From assembly GCA_000238815.2 (NCBI GenBank), contig AFXB01000001.1, forward strand, positions 186,001-250,000: a DNA stretch of 64,000 bases, in the 5' to 3' direction. The notes beneath the pieces were generated by a model, which ran no database searches, was not told the origin of the DNA, and saw only the letters and a list, made by a program, of their open reading frames with translations. Made by a program: the position numbers and the translations under genes. Shown here piece by piece: positions 37,770 to 46,002 of the stretch. The stretch is from SAR116 cluster alpha proteobacterium HIMB100 (GTDB lineage Bacteria > Pseudomonadota > Alphaproteobacteria > Puniceispirillales > Puniceispirillaceae). The stretch's first letter is position 1; each line of letters begins with the position of its first letter.

Positions 37770-38945
37770 TCAGCGATAAATGAATTCTGCTGTTCTATGG
37801 GCATTGATATAGGCCCAGTCATAAACAACACCTAGCCCGGGACCAGTGGGAACGTTCACACAACCCTGCTTGTCAATGTTGCTGAGTTGGTCTTCATAGC
37901 CACATTGATAAACAGGAGCAACTGCATTTGGGCAATCTGGCCCGACAAGGGCCATTTCATAGAAATTTGAATTACGGGACGCAGCCATTAAATGGCGGTG
38001 TGCTGGTCCGCAGGCGTGAATTTCACAATCCACCCCATGAGCCTCAGCAAGCGAGTGAATTTTCAATGCACCGGTCAGCCCCATATCATATTCGGGATCA
38101 GATCGCAGCATATCTGTTCCGCCGGCAAGCAAAAAATCAGCTTTTGGTTCAACGCCGCGGATATGTTCTGTTTGCAATAATGGGGTTTTCAGCTTTTCAC
38201 GCAGCCGTTTATGGGCGAAAGCCGACACGCCTGAGTCCCTGAACGGGTCTTCATACCACATATATCCTGCCTCATCACAGGCCTGACCAACATAAAGCGC
38301 ATCTGCAAATGTCCGCAGCTCGCAAGCCGGGTCCAGCATTAATGTCATATCGTCCCCGACAATTTTACGGACATGTAACACCAGCTCAGCTTCGTCTTTT
38401 CGATTACCGTCATGCCAGCCATGAAGTTTAAATGCCGTATAGCCAAGTTCCTGGCACATAACAGCGAAATCAGCAAAGGCCTCTTTGCTGTCCAGGCCGC
38501 CATTTCTGTCACCATGATAAGTGCTTGCATAAGCAGGAAGCTTTTCGCGATAGCTTCCTAACAAGGCCGTTAGCGAACAGTTCAGATGTTTGCCTTGCCA
38601 ATCCCATAAGGCAATGTCCAGTGGACCATGACCCATATGATCAAATTGCCTCAGCTCGCGTTTCAGATCATCGAAAATGCCTTGGCGCTGTTCTGCATGG
38701 CGGCCGATCAGCATAGGGGCAAGCATCTGCATCTGGGCCAGAACTGCCGGCGATGCGCCCCAATTCAAGATATATTCACCCCAACACCCGTCTTCGGTCT
38801 CTATTTGGACTGCCTGCTTGGAAATTTCGGTCTGCGCACCAGGGGCATAGAACAAGCCGCCGATTGAACTGCCTGGCTCAGACGGGGCCAGATTATAGGC
38901 CGGAAAAGTGAATTGAGTAATTGTAACAGACGTTATTTTTGTCAT
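37770..38945 (-). CDS. enolase-superfamily (mandelate racemase-like) enzyme, probable sugar-acid dehydratase
   Basis: Divalent-metal enzyme of the enolase superfamily. The frame is open to 39014, but the Met at 38945 (MTKITSV) matches the family N-terminus and gives 391 aa. Metal ligands fit D205 (LMLDPACEL), E232 (WYEDPF) and E260 (LLQTEHI). The first catalytic strand reads AFKLHG, a K-x-H (K173, H175) rather than K-x-K, and the opposite side offers H310 and H316 (HACGPAHRH). This resembles the mandelate racemase/sugar-acid dehydratase branch, but the substrate is not predictable. It neighbours five Gfo/Idh/MocA genes, which suggests a role in sugar-acid or polyol breakdown. Confidence 0.8.
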   Translation of the reverse strand: MTKITSVTITQFTFPAYNLAPSEPGSSIGGLFYAPGAQTEISKQAVQIETEDGCWGEYILNWGASPAVLAQMQMLAPMLIGRHAEQRQGIFDDLKRELRQFDHMGHGPLDIALWDWQGKHLNCSLTALLGSYREKLPAYASTYHGDRNGGLDSKEAFADFAVMCQELGYTAFKLHGWHDGNRKDEAELVLHVRKIVGDDMTLMLDPACELRTFADALYVGQACDEAGYMWYEDPFRDSGVSAFAHKRLREKLKTPLLQTEHIRGVEPKADFLLAGGTDMLRSDPEYDMGLTGALKIHSLAEAHGVDCEIHACGPAHRHLMAASRNSNFYEMALVGPDCPNAVAPVYQCGYEDQLSNIDKQGCVNVPTGPGLGVVYDWAYINAHRTAEFIYR

Positions 38946-39042
38946 TGGCCTGACTGTTCCTGACGAGTAAATGCGCTGCTGATATATCCCACCAGCTTTG
39001 CAAGCACCCGTCAAACGGAATGTCCTTGTGCCGTGAAATTCG

Positions 39043-39339
39043 CTAAAAGGGGAAGCGTGAACCAGCTTGTGGTTGGCGCATCACAATAAAGGGCTGGTCT
39101 TCTGCCAAGGGAACACAGAAAAACTGAGGCGGTTTCAGGCCAATTTCGCGCATTTCCATGCCTTTGTTCTGTGCTTCAGCATAGCAACCCCCTGCAGCGC
39201 TGAATCTTAATCCACTATCGATATAATCCCCTGAAAACACCCATACCAAAAGAAACTCTGCTTTATTTTGTGCATTGGCTGCCAGCGGCAATGCGGTCAT
39301 TATTGCACTCAGCAGAACAAGAATTCTTAATTTTCTCAT
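39043..39339 (-). CDS. small secreted protein of unknown function
   Basis: A 98 aa protein with a clear Sec signal peptide: MRKLR, a hydrophobic stretch to about residue 21 and an AANAQ cleavage-like site. The mature part of about 73 residues has two Cys (GGCYAEA and FFCVPL) that could form a disulfide, and no family I recognise. It lies between the enolase-superfamily gene and a Gfo/Idh/MocA gene on the same strand. Real coding status is supported by the signal peptide and by the fit between neighbours. Confidence 0.65.
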   Translation of the reverse strand: MRKLRILVLLSAIMTALPLAANAQNKAEFLLVWVFSGDYIDSGLRFSAAGGCYAEAQNKGMEMREIGLKPPQFFCVPLAEDQPFIVMRQPQAGSRFPF

Positions 39340-39389
39340 AGGTCACTCTCCACAGAATTTACTGATGATATTGCTGCCCTGCGCCTGAC

Positions 39390-40481
39390 TTATAAGAACA
39401 CGGTCTGGCCTGTCTCAGCACTCTTCTGAGCTGCCATACCAATATCGACAGCCTTTATGCCGTCTTCAAGGCCTACCTCTACTGTACCGCTATGCCTGAC
39501 CAGATCAGCAAATTTCTGATGCTGATAATATGTCGCTCCGTTGTGATCTCCCGCTTTCAGCAAAGCAGGGTCCACAGGCAAAGGCAATATGGCCTGCTGG
39601 CGAGGCGAGCGCCGAGATATGACAAGCTCAGGAACAGGTGGCGGGCCAGCCTCATCTGGCCAGAACCGCGTTGGCCCGGGGACTTTTGCTTCAATCTTTC
39701 CTGCCGGACCAACCGCGCTGATTTCTTCTTGAAACTGGCTGGCCTCAGCGAACATACATAATTCGAGCATGGCTCTGATCCCATTTTCAAAATTTACGAT
39801 AACATAGCCATGATCCCAGATATCCGGGGTTTGGCCATCATAACATTCATCCAAATGATTAACGGCTTGGCCTGCTGAGGCCATCACGGAAACCGCCTCA
39901 CTTTTTGTCATCAGCCGCATAAGATCAAAGAAATGACAACATTTTTCAACAAATGTGCCACCTGAATTCCGGTTAAATCTGTTCCAGTCACCGACTTTCT
40001 GCAGAAACGGGAAGCGATGTTCACGAATGGTCACCATCTTAAGCCCGCCTGTAACATCTTCCATTTCACTCAACAAGCCTGCAATTGGCGGCATGTAGCG
40101 ATATTCCATACCCACCCATACAGGTGCAGCATAGCTATTCTTTAATTCTAACATATGCACTCGGTCAGCAGGATCTGTGAAGAGAGGCTTTTCCATCAAA
40201 ATCGGTTTTTCGCTCACCTTTTGAATCTGCTCAAACTGGCTTTTGTGCAGATTGTTGGGAGACGCAACAACAAGGCAATCTACTGTCTGTGAACGCACAA
40301 CCTCTTCCAAAGATGATGCAAAAATTGCATCAGGAACCAAAGCCTTTGCTTGTTCGCGCATCTGCGCATCAGGCTCGTAAATCACCTTAACCGCGGTATG
40401 GTCAAGTAGCTGGATATTGCGGATATGCTCGCGGCCCATCATACCGCATCCGATTATGCCATAACCAAGCGACTGCATCAC
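39390..40481 (-). CDS. Gfo/Idh/MocA-family oxidoreductase (1 of 5)
   Basis: NAD(P)-dependent dehydrogenase of 363 aa. The Rossmann motif is YGIIGCGMMGREHIRN; the EKP motif, which carries the conserved Lys, is ILMEKPLF; the substrate-domain segment GGTFVEKCCHFFDLMRLM holds the catalytic His in the family's GG(x)nDxxxH region. MEYRYMPPI is also family-like. Members oxidise or reduce sugars, inositols and their amino or sulfated derivatives. Probably co-transcribed with the small secreted protein and the enolase-superfamily gene, and divergent from the next four paralogues. Confidence 0.88.
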   Translation of the reverse strand: MMQSLGYGIIGCGMMGREHIRNIQLLDHTAVKVIYEPDAQMREQAKALVPDAIFASSLEEVVRSQTVDCLVVASPNNLHKSQFEQIQKVSEKPILMEKPLFTDPADRVHMLELKNSYAAPVWVGMEYRYMPPIAGLLSEMEDVTGGLKMVTIREHRFPFLQKVGDWNRFNRNSGGTFVEKCCHFFDLMRLMTKSEAVSVMASAGQAVNHLDECYDGQTPDIWDHGYVIVNFENGIRAMLELCMFAEASQFQEEISAVGPAGKIEAKVPGPTRFWPDEAGPPPVPELVISRRSPRQQAILPLPVDPALLKAGDHNGATYYQHQKFADLVRHSGTVEVGLEDGIKAVDIGMAAQKSAETGQTVFL

Positions 40482-40590
40482 AAAACATCCTCCAGCAAAT
40501 CTGTGAACTGACCTTCATGCTCATGCTGGGCATACCAGACAATTACAGTCAAACCCAAGATAAAAATAGAACAGTTTGCGAGCAGATTTA

Positions 40591-40596
40591 TATAAT
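40591..40596 (+). promoter_or_regulatory. candidate -10 element upstream of the four-gene MocA run
   Basis: A perfect TATAAT at 40591-40596 lies in the AT-rich divergent gap 40482-40689. No strong -35 is found at the expected distance (best AGAACA, 18 bases upstream). Transcription from here would leave a leader of about 85 bases before the ATG at 40690. Confidence 0.3.
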
Positions 40597-40689
40597 TTTT
40601 CCTGTAATTAATAACCTATGCAGATGCTTTGCTTTATGGTGTTAAGGCTCTATGGTCTGAGTGTGAAAGATCATGTTCGGAGAATGGCG

Positions 40690-41751
40690 ATGCCTGCTAC
40701 AAAACAAGCTGTGTTGGTTGGTTGCGGTATGGTCAGTTCAGTGTATATGGACGCATTCAGCTATCTTCGCGAACGCATCAGACTGAAAGGGGTGATGGCA
40801 AGCACAGCTGAGTCTGCAAAGGCCTTTACAGACCAGCAAGCAGAACCTTTTGCGTCTGATCTGCATGTCTATGAGACCACAGCCGCAATCGCCCTGGATG
40901 ATGAGGTTGATTTTGTGATTTTGGCAACGCCACCAAATGCACGTCTGGATATCTGTAGGCGTCTGGTTGAAGCTGGCAAACCGGTGTTAATGGAAAAGCC
41001 AGTTGAAAGAACAGCTCAGGCCGCCCGTCAGTTGGTTAATCTGTTTGAGGAACATGATTTGCCGCTGGCTATTGTTCTGCAGCATCGGGCAAGGGCGTCT
41101 GCGCTGCAATTGGCCGCTATATTGGCAGATGGTGAAGCTGGTGCGTTAAGATCTGCTGAAATCACTGTACCCTGGTGGCGCCCGCAAAGTTATTATGATG
41201 TTGATGGACGCGGCAGCTATGAAAGGGATGGCGGAGGTGTTCTGATCTCGCAAGCAATACATACGCTTGATCTGGCGTTACAATTCACAGGGCCGGTCCG
41301 CTCTGTTCAGGCATTGTGCCGGACCACAGGCCATCATCAAATGGAGGCTGAGGATTTTGTGTCTGCCGGACTGACGTTCTGCAATGGCGCAATCGGTCAT
41401 ATTTTTGCGAGCACTGCCAGCTTTCCCGGCCGCAGTGAAGATATTTGGCTACATTTTCAGAACCTGTCTGCCCATCTTCTCTCTGACCAATTGACAATTT
41501 ACAGACACTCGGGGCCAACTGAAACATTCGGAGCCAGTTCAGCAACTGGCGCCGGGGCAGACCCAATGGCCTTTTCCTCGGCCTGGCATCAGGCCGTTCT
41601 GACAAATTTTTGTGACCATCTTGACAATTCTGCTCCTCTTTTGGCCAGCGGCTCCTCTGCTTTGGCCATTCATGACCTGATTGAGGCACTTGAAACGTCA
41701 TCCAGAACTGAACAGCTGGTAGTCCTGCCTGCTGAAGCCGCAAGGAGATAA
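40690..41751 (+). CDS. Gfo/Idh/MocA-family oxidoreductase (2 of 5)
   Basis: A 353 aa dehydrogenase. The frame opens at 40618, but GGAGA at 40679-40683 supports the ATG at 40690, which also puts the Rossmann strand (AVLVGCGMVSSVYMDAF) at the N-terminus. The EKP motif is VLMEKPVERTAQAARQL and the second-domain catalytic region is DGGGVLISQAIHTLDLAL. The Rossmann glycine pattern GCGMVSS lacks the last Gly of GxGxxG. First gene of a tight run: the next starts 3 bases later. Confidence 0.88.
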   Translation: MPATKQAVLVGCGMVSSVYMDAFSYLRERIRLKGVMASTAESAKAFTDQQAEPFASDLHVYETTAAIALDDEVDFVILATPPNARLDICRRLVEAGKPVLMEKPVERTAQAARQLVNLFEEHDLPLAIVLQHRARASALQLAAILADGEAGALRSAEITVPWWRPQSYYDVDGRGSYERDGGGVLISQAIHTLDLALQFTGPVRSVQALCRTTGHHQMEAEDFVSAGLTFCNGAIGHIFASTASFPGRSEDIWLHFQNLSAHLLSDQLTIYRHSGPTETFGASSATGAGADPMAFSSAWHQAVLTNFCDHLDNSAPLLASGSSALAIHDLIEALETSSRTEQLVVLPAEAARR

Positions 41752-41754
41752 AAC

Positions 41755-42783
41755 GTGAATTTCAGTCCTCGTTTAGCAGTGCTTGGCATCGATCACAGGC
41801 ATATTTTTGGCATGTTGGGCCAGATGATGGCGCATGGTGCAGTCTGTAAGGGCTGGTGGACAGCCTATGACACCTCTCTTGAGGCGGGGTTTTTAAAGCG
41901 GTTTCCAGACGTTGACAGGGTTCAGGACAAGCGAAGACTTTTGGACGATCCGGATATTGATATGATCCTGATCGCTGCTGTTCCTTGTGAAAGGGCTGAG
42001 TTGGCGATTGAAGCTATGCGCGCGGGTAAAGATGTTATGGTGGATAAGCCAGGCTGCACCACGCTGGAACAGCTTCAGCAAATTCAAACATGTGTCGCCG
42101 AAACAGGCCGCATATGGAGCGTAAATTTTTCTGAACGCTTTGAGGTGCCTGCCGTCACCAAAGCAGATGAGTTGGTCAGGGCAGGGGCAATTGGCTCTGT
42201 AAAACAGACTCTGGGTATCGGCCCGCACAGACAAAATCTGGATAGCCGGCCAGATTGGTTTTTTGATCGTCAGCGATTTGGCGGCATTTTATGTGATATT
42301 GGTTCTCATCAAATAGATCAGTATTTGTATTTCACAGGTGCACAACATGTGCGCATCAGCCATGCTTACACCGAAAACACTACGCTACCGGCCTATCCCG
42401 GGTTTCAGGACTTTGGTGAAATTGTACTCAACAGCCCACAAGGGAATGGCTATATCCGGGTTGATTGGTTTACTCCGGATGCGCTGCCCACATGGGGAGA
42501 TGGGCGGTTGTTCATTCTGGGAGATGAAGGGTCTATTGAAATCCGAAAATATACCAATATTGCCCAGCCGCACATTACTGATCAGCTATTTTTGGCAACG
42601 CATAAAGATGTGAGGCAAATCGATTGCCGAGACTCTGGATTGCCCTATTTCTCAAATCTTATCAATGATATAAAAGACAGAACTGAAACGGCTTGTAAGC
42701 AAAATCATACCTTTGCTGCCACATCTCTTGCGCTTGAGGCCCAGCAGCTGGCGGACAGTTCTTGTGCGCAGGGAGCAGACTGA
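41755..42783 (+). CDS. Gfo/Idh/MocA-family oxidoreductase (3 of 5), divergent N-terminus
   Basis: A 342 aa protein starting at GTG with AAGGAGAT upstream. It differs from its neighbours: the N-terminus is LAVLGIDHRHIFGMLGQM, without a GxGxxG glycine motif, and the EKP motif is DKPG (VMVDKPGCTTLEQL). The second domain has GGILCDIGSHQIDQYLYF with D, H and the usual spacing. Cofactor affinity or reaction may therefore differ; related proteins are sometimes annotated simply as Gfo/Idh/MocA. Its stop overlaps the next ATG by one base. Confidence 0.83.
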   Translation: MNFSPRLAVLGIDHRHIFGMLGQMMAHGAVCKGWWTAYDTSLEAGFLKRFPDVDRVQDKRRLLDDPDIDMILIAAVPCERAELAIEAMRAGKDVMVDKPGCTTLEQLQQIQTCVAETGRIWSVNFSERFEVPAVTKADELVRAGAIGSVKQTLGIGPHRQNLDSRPDWFFDRQRFGGILCDIGSHQIDQYLYFTGAQHVRISHAYTENTTLPAYPGFQDFGEIVLNSPQGNGYIRVDWFTPDALPTWGDGRLFILGDEGSIEIRKYTNIAQPHITDQLFLATHKDVRQIDCRDSGLPYFSNLINDIKDRTETACKQNHTFAATSLALEAQQLADSSCAQGAD

Positions 42784-43871
42784 TGCGAAAGTTGCGTGTG
42801 GGCATAGTTGGAGCGGGAATTGGCGCCGAACATTTTCAGGCTTATCTTGCGCTCCATGACAGGTTTGACGTTCGGTATATGTGCGATCTTGATGAAGTGC
42901 GTGCTGCAAGGGCTGTAACTGGCCACGACCAGACCAAGGTTACTGCCAGCTTAAATCAAGTACTGGATGATCCAGAAATAGATATTGTGGATGTTTGTTT
43001 GCCACCATATCTGCATCTGACGGCTTGTCGTGCTGTGCTGAAGGCAGGTAAAGACGTGATTTGCGAAAAACCGCTTGTGGCCAGTCTGGCTGAAGCGGAT
43101 CAGTTGGCAGACCTGGTAAAGAAAACCGGACGCCAGGTTTTTCCTGTGTTTCAATATCGATACGGGGCTGGGGCAGCAAAGCTGCGTGCGCTGATATCCG
43201 CAGGCCTTACCGGCCGTCCTCTTGTAGGTAGCCTGGAAACCCACTGGCACCGTGATGAAGCCTATTATGCTTTAGATTGGCGCGGGAATTGGGAAGGTGA
43301 GGGGGGCGGGGCAATCCTCGGCCATGCCATCCATATTCATGACTGGCTGAGCTTTGCCTTTGGTGAGATAGACAGTGTTTTTGCGTATCTGGCAACACGG
43401 GTGAATGAGATTGAGGTTGAAGATTGTGCCAGCCTGTCTGTTCGCATGCGTTCAGGTGCGCTGATAACAAGCTCTGTCACGTTAGGCGCAGCAACAGATA
43501 CAAGCCGTCTGCGGTTTTGTTTTTCTGGTCTGACAGCAGAATCGGGCCTTGAGCCCTATCGGCTGGCCGATAGTGACTGGCGTTTTTTTGCCAGGGCCCC
43601 ACAGCAACAGGCCGAAATTGATGCTGTCTTAGACCAGGTAAGCCTGCCTTTATCGGGTTTTCAGGGTTTGTTTGCTGCAATATATGACCATCTGGTCTCA
43701 GGGCAGGGTGACATTGTCAGCTTTGCTGATGGACGGCGATCGCTTGAATTTGTGACCGCGGTTTACCGGTCAGCCCGCGAGGGGCGCCCTATCAATCTGC
43801 CACTGAATATGGATGACCCGCTCTATAAGAGCTGGCTGCCTGAATCAGACACTACATCACCTTTACGATAA
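42783..43871 (+). CDS. Gfo/Idh/MocA-family oxidoreductase (4 of 5)
   Basis: A 362 aa dehydrogenase. A longer frame starts at 42762 inside the previous gene, but the ATG at 42783 (TGATG overlap with the previous stop) directly precedes the Rossmann strand RKLRVGIVGAGIGAEHFQAY. The motif VICEKPLVASLAEAD and the second-domain block GGGAILGHAIHIHDWLSFAF are canonical. It resembles member 2 in layout (WR...GxGGGxxxxxAIH). Confidence 0.9.
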   Translation: MRKLRVGIVGAGIGAEHFQAYLALHDRFDVRYMCDLDEVRAARAVTGHDQTKVTASLNQVLDDPEIDIVDVCLPPYLHLTACRAVLKAGKDVICEKPLVASLAEADQLADLVKKTGRQVFPVFQYRYGAGAAKLRALISAGLTGRPLVGSLETHWHRDEAYYALDWRGNWEGEGGGAILGHAIHIHDWLSFAFGEIDSVFAYLATRVNEIEVEDCASLSVRMRSGALITSSVTLGAATDTSRLRFCFSGLTAESGLEPYRLADSDWRFFARAPQQQAEIDAVLDQVSLPLSGFQGLFAAIYDHLVSGQGDIVSFADGRRSLEFVTAVYRSAREGRPINLPLNMDDPLYKSWLPESDTTSPLR

Positions 43872-43925
43872 CGCTGTTCAACGGTACAGTTTGATTCCGC
43901 ACAGTGATAAAATGAGGAAGCAGAT

Positions 43926-44876
43926 ATGCGTTTCGGGATATTGGGCGATGCGAAGATTGCGCGGGAAAAACTTGTCCCCGCCATTCGCAGAGCAGGTTTC
44001 GAGATTGTACATTTAGGCCGCCGGGATTCAGATGCATTGTCGCCACATGATATCTGGCAAGGGGTGCAGACAGGCAACTATGAAGATGTTTTGTCAAACC
44101 CGTCTGTTGAGGCTGTATATATCCCATTGCCCAATCATTTGCATGTGCCTTGGGCGATAAGGGCTCTTGAGGCAGGTAAAGCGGTTTTATGTGAAAAACC
44201 AATGGCGCTCAGCCTTGATGAACTTGACCATCTAGAACGTGTTGCCAGCCAAACTGGCAATTATATCTACGAAGCGTTTATGGTCCGCCATCATCCGCAA
44301 TGGGACTGGCTGGCCGCACTTGATATCGGGCAAAGAACCCATCTGTCTGCTCAATTTTCATACCCGCCTCAGCCAGAAGGGAACGTCCGCAATTTTGCGT
44401 CCTGGGGCGGTGGACCAGTCTGGGACATTGGCTGTTATTGTGTGCTGGCTGGTCTGCGAGTGTTTAACACTGCGCCACGCCTACTTGACGCATCTGTAAC
44501 GCCAGAAGAGCATCTGGATGTCGAAAAATCAGCAACTGCCTTGCTTGAATTTGGTCCAGGGCAGACAGCAAGCATCAGCGTGTCTAGCGGAGCTTGTCTG
44601 TCTCAGCTTGTCAGGGTTGTTGGCACAGATGGCTGGGCACAGCTGGATGTTCCGTTTAATCCGCCGGAAGTTACGACAGCCAGATGGGGACATGTGTCAG
44701 CCGAAAAAGATAGTTTGTTAGGACCAGGCCAGTCAGTAACCTTTGCACCGTGTGATCATTATCAAAAAATGGTTGAGGCGTTTGCAAAGTCAGTTCTTGA
44801 GGGGCGTCAGCCAAATTTCGACGACAGCCGTGCCCTGACAGGCATTCTGACAGAGATACTGTCCCATAGGGGTTAG
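43926..44876 (+). CDS. Gfo/Idh/MocA-family oxidoreductase (5 of 5)
   Basis: A 316 aa dehydrogenase with GAGGAAG upstream of the ATG. Segments: FGILGDAKIAREKLVPAI, YIPLPNHLHVPWAIRALEAG, VLCEKPMALSLDEL and GGPVWDIGCYCVLAGLRVF. The layout YIPLPNxLH...EKP...DIGCY is that of the xylose dehydrogenase / dihydrodiol dehydrogenase branch. Here the position after DIGCY that is usually Pro is Cys. The TAG stop overlaps the convergent EamA gene. Confidence 0.9.
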   Translation: MRFGILGDAKIAREKLVPAIRRAGFEIVHLGRRDSDALSPHDIWQGVQTGNYEDVLSNPSVEAVYIPLPNHLHVPWAIRALEAGKAVLCEKPMALSLDELDHLERVASQTGNYIYEAFMVRHHPQWDWLAALDIGQRTHLSAQFSYPPQPEGNVRNFASWGGGPVWDIGCYCVLAGLRVFNTAPRLLDASVTPEEHLDVEKSATALLEFGPGQTASISVSSGACLSQLVRVVGTDGWAQLDVPFNPPEVTTARWGHVSAEKDSLLGPGQSVTFAPCDHYQKMVEAFAKSVLEGRQPNFDDSRALTGILTEILSHRG

Positions 44877-45841
44877 CGACGATAGCGCGGTGTATCTGGC
44901 ACTGAAGCGGCCTTGGCGCGAAGCTCCCGCCAGATTACATACAGACCTGAAGCAATAATCAACCCCATACCCAGAAAGGACAGCTGATCTGGCCAGTCCT
45001 GAAACACCAGATACCCCCAAATGATGGCCAGAGGCATGGCAATATATTCAAACGGGGCGATGTATCCGGCTTCATTATGACGGTAGGCCTGGCTGATGAA
45101 AAAACCGCCAAACGCACTGGCAAAGCCAATTAACAGGAAAAACATCAGGTCATCCGTTTGTGGCGAGGCCCAGGCCCGAAGCAAAAAATCCACAGACGCA
45201 TTTTCATGGCCCGCAAATTCTCCGCTGCCGGTCACAAGGCCAAACAGGCAACAGACCAGAAGAAACGTCACTTGAATATAAAAGGACATTGTCAGTGCGC
45301 TTTCGGTTTTGCCAATATAGCGGGTGAGCATATGTAAAAAAGCATATCCGAATGCCGCTGCGACGGGCAGGAGAGATGCGATCTGAAAAGCTGATGTACC
45401 CGGGCGCAAAATAATCACAACCCCTATCAGACCAACAAAGATGGCTGCCCACCGATGCTGGCCAACCTTTTCTTTTAAAAAGACTACAGAAAAGACGGTG
45501 ATCAGAAGCGGACTGATAAAAAAGATTGCTGTTCCTTCTGCCAGTTGCAGACTCGCCAGCCCTAAAAAGAAACATAAATTAGCGAACACAACACACAGGC
45601 CGCGCAACAGATGCAAACCCAGCCGATTTGTTCGCAAAGAGGGCAACCCGCCTGAAAACGGGACCAGCAGTCCAATCAATAATCCCAGACCAATTACAGA
45701 CCGAAACAGCACGATTTGATGAAGTGCATAATCACCACTGATAAATTTGATGGAGACATCATTCAGCGAAAAACAGACCACAGCAGCAGACGCACATAAC
45801 GCGCCTCCTAACGGCGATGATACAGCGTGTCTGATGTCCAT
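44873..45841 (-). CDS. EamA/DMT-family transporter
   Basis: Integral membrane protein of 322 aa with about ten helices in two EamA repeats (ALCASAAVVCFSLNDVSIKF at the start, FLGMGLIIASGLYVIWREL at the end). It resembles the RhaT/RarD-like exporters annotated as DMT family. It is convergent with the last MocA-type gene (4-base overlap, TTAG) and divergent from galM. The gap to galM (45842-46002) holds a CGGCCA/TGGCCG inverted repeat with a 27-base spacing but no obvious promoter. Confidence 0.87.
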   Translation of the reverse strand: MDIRHAVSSPLGGALCASAAVVCFSLNDVSIKFISGDYALHQIVLFRSVIGLGLLIGLLVPFSGGLPSLRTNRLGLHLLRGLCVVFANLCFFLGLASLQLAEGTAIFFISPLLITVFSVVFLKEKVGQHRWAAIFVGLIGVVIILRPGTSAFQIASLLPVAAAFGYAFLHMLTRYIGKTESALTMSFYIQVTFLLVCCLFGLVTGSGEFAGHENASVDFLLRAWASPQTDDLMFFLLIGFASAFGGFFISQAYRHNEAGYIAPFEYIAMPLAIIWGYLVFQDWPDQLSFLGMGLIIASGLYVIWRELRAKAASVPDTPRYRR

Positions 45842-46002
45842 CGCGCTCTCCTTTACGATCTGGCGGTTATATGGTTGTTATGAGACTAGAAATCAAATTA
45901 CCTGTTCTGGCAATAAAAAAACGGCCAACAATGTTACCCTTTGCTTGACCTGGCCGGTTCCAGAGGTCAGCGTCAAATCATCATGTTGAAAAGACGAAAA
46001 TA

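Noticed and set aside
45925-45970. CGGCCA/TGGCCG inverted repeat with a T-run on the minus strand
   Set aside because: The spacing of 27 bases is long and it lies upstream, not downstream, of the minus-strand gene, so it is not a terminator for any gene here.
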